Source: SZAS-103 sp964449135 (GTDB lineage: Bacteria > Pseudomonadota > Gammaproteobacteria > Xanthomonadales > Xanthomonadaceae). From it: a stretch of DNA of 5,517 bases. This document shows positions 5,166 to 5,517 of this stretch, one piece after another. The stretch covers positions 1-5,517 of the forward strand of contig CAYUXZ010000076.1 in NCBI GenBank assembly GCA_964449135.1, written 5' to 3'. Positions within the stretch are counted from its first letter, which is position 1; each line of letters opens with the position of its first letter. The position numbers and the translations under genes are program-made. The notes under the pieces were generated by a model. That model was not told where the DNA came from. It searched no databases and saw nothing but the letters and a program-made list of their open reading frames with translations.

Positions 5166-5517
5166 ATGCCCCTTCTCGACAAGGTCGTCATCGCCAATCG
5201 CGGCGAAATCGCGCTGCGCATCCTGCGCGCTTGCCACGCGCTCGGCATCCAGACGGTCGCGGTGCATTCGACCGTCGATCGCAACCTCAAGCACGTCGCG
5301 ATGGCCGACGAATCGGTCTGCATCGGCCCGGCGCCTTCATCCGAAAGCTATCTCAACATCCCCGCGCTGATCGCCGCAGCCGAAGTCACCGACGCGCAGG
5401 CGATCCATCCGGGCTACGGATTCCTGTCCGAAAACGCCGACTTCGCCGAGCGCGTCGAGCAATCGGGCTTCATCTTCATCGGCCCGCGCGCCGACACGAT
5501 CCGCCTGATGGGCGACA
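5166..5517 (+). CDS. accC: Biotin carboxylase subunit of acetyl-CoA carboxylase, N-terminal part (cut by window edge)
   Basis: AccC uses ATP and bicarbonate to carboxylate the biotin on AccB. The 117 visible codons cover the N-terminal biotin-carboxylase domain: KVVIANRGEIALRILRAC (residues 6-23), TVAVHSTVDRNLKHVAMADE (30-49), VCIGPAPSSESYLNIPAL (51-68), AIHPGYGFLSENADFAE (79-95) and FIFIGPRADTIRLMGD (102-117). All match the family closely. The window ends directly before the lysine that corresponds to E. coli Lys116, an ATP-binding residue, so the ATP-grasp and C-terminal domains (about 330 residues) are missing. The ATG at 5166 lies only 4 nt after the accB stop. I see no good Shine-Dalgarno sequence, so translational coupling to accB is likely. 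Confidence 0.98.
   Translation, partial: MPLLDKVVIANRGEIALRILRACHALGIQTVAVHSTVDRNLKHVAMADESVCIGPAPSSESYLNIPALIAAAEVTDAQAIHPGYGFLSENADFAERVEQSGFIFIGPRADTIRLMGD

Noticed and set aside
4646..5323. Minus-strand frame opposite accB and the start of accC
   Set aside because: It is a shadow of two clearly identified genes and has no independent support.

Overview
This is an ordinary, well-conserved chromosomal housekeeping segment of a high-GC gammaproteobacterium, most likely in the Xanthomonadales (the Xanthomonas/Lysobacter/Luteimonas group). The assignment rests on three things: GC-rich codon use, protein sequences close to gammaproteobacterial families, and the gene order groEL-groES / cutA-dsbD-tlpA-like / aroQ-accB-accC, which I recall from Xanthomonadaceae chromosomes. 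The exact genus cannot be fixed from the sequence. No mobile element, CRISPR array, tRNA or rRNA is visible.

Left part (1-870): the chaperonin operon groES-groL runs on the minus strand, and groL is cut by the window edge after about 88 codons. The 228-bp divergent region between groES and cutA holds a strong match to a sigma-32 heat-shock promoter (CTTGAA, 14-nt spacer, CCCCAGAT). Downstream of it is a near-perfect CIRCE operator for the repressor HrcA. The chaperonins therefore appear to be under both positive (RpoH) and negative (HrcA) heat-shock control. A candidate sigma-70 promoter for cutA faces the other way in the same gap.

Middle (875-4061): three plus-strand genes are joined by two ATGA stop/start overlaps. 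They are cutA (divalent-cation tolerance, CutA1), dsbD (membrane thiol:disulfide interchange protein) and a membrane-anchored TlpA-type thioredoxin. DsbD carries electrons from cytoplasmic thioredoxin across the inner membrane. The TlpA-like protein is a plausible periplasmic client. This DsbD has two N-terminal nDsbD-type domains in tandem, each with its own cysteine pair, where E. coli DsbD has one; this is the most notable feature of the window.

Right part (4193-5517): aroQ (type II 3-dehydroquinate dehydratase, shikimate pathway; GTG start), then accB (biotin carboxyl carrier protein) and accC (biotin carboxylase, cut by the window end). The last two are subunits of acetyl-CoA carboxylase, the first committed step of fatty-acid synthesis. 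A perfect 8-bp inverted repeat lies just before aroQ and overlaps its only recognisable ribosome-binding sequence.

I found no undescribed multi-gene system. The points worth a second look are the tandem DsbD sensor domains, the layered control of groESL, and two intergenic hairpins.
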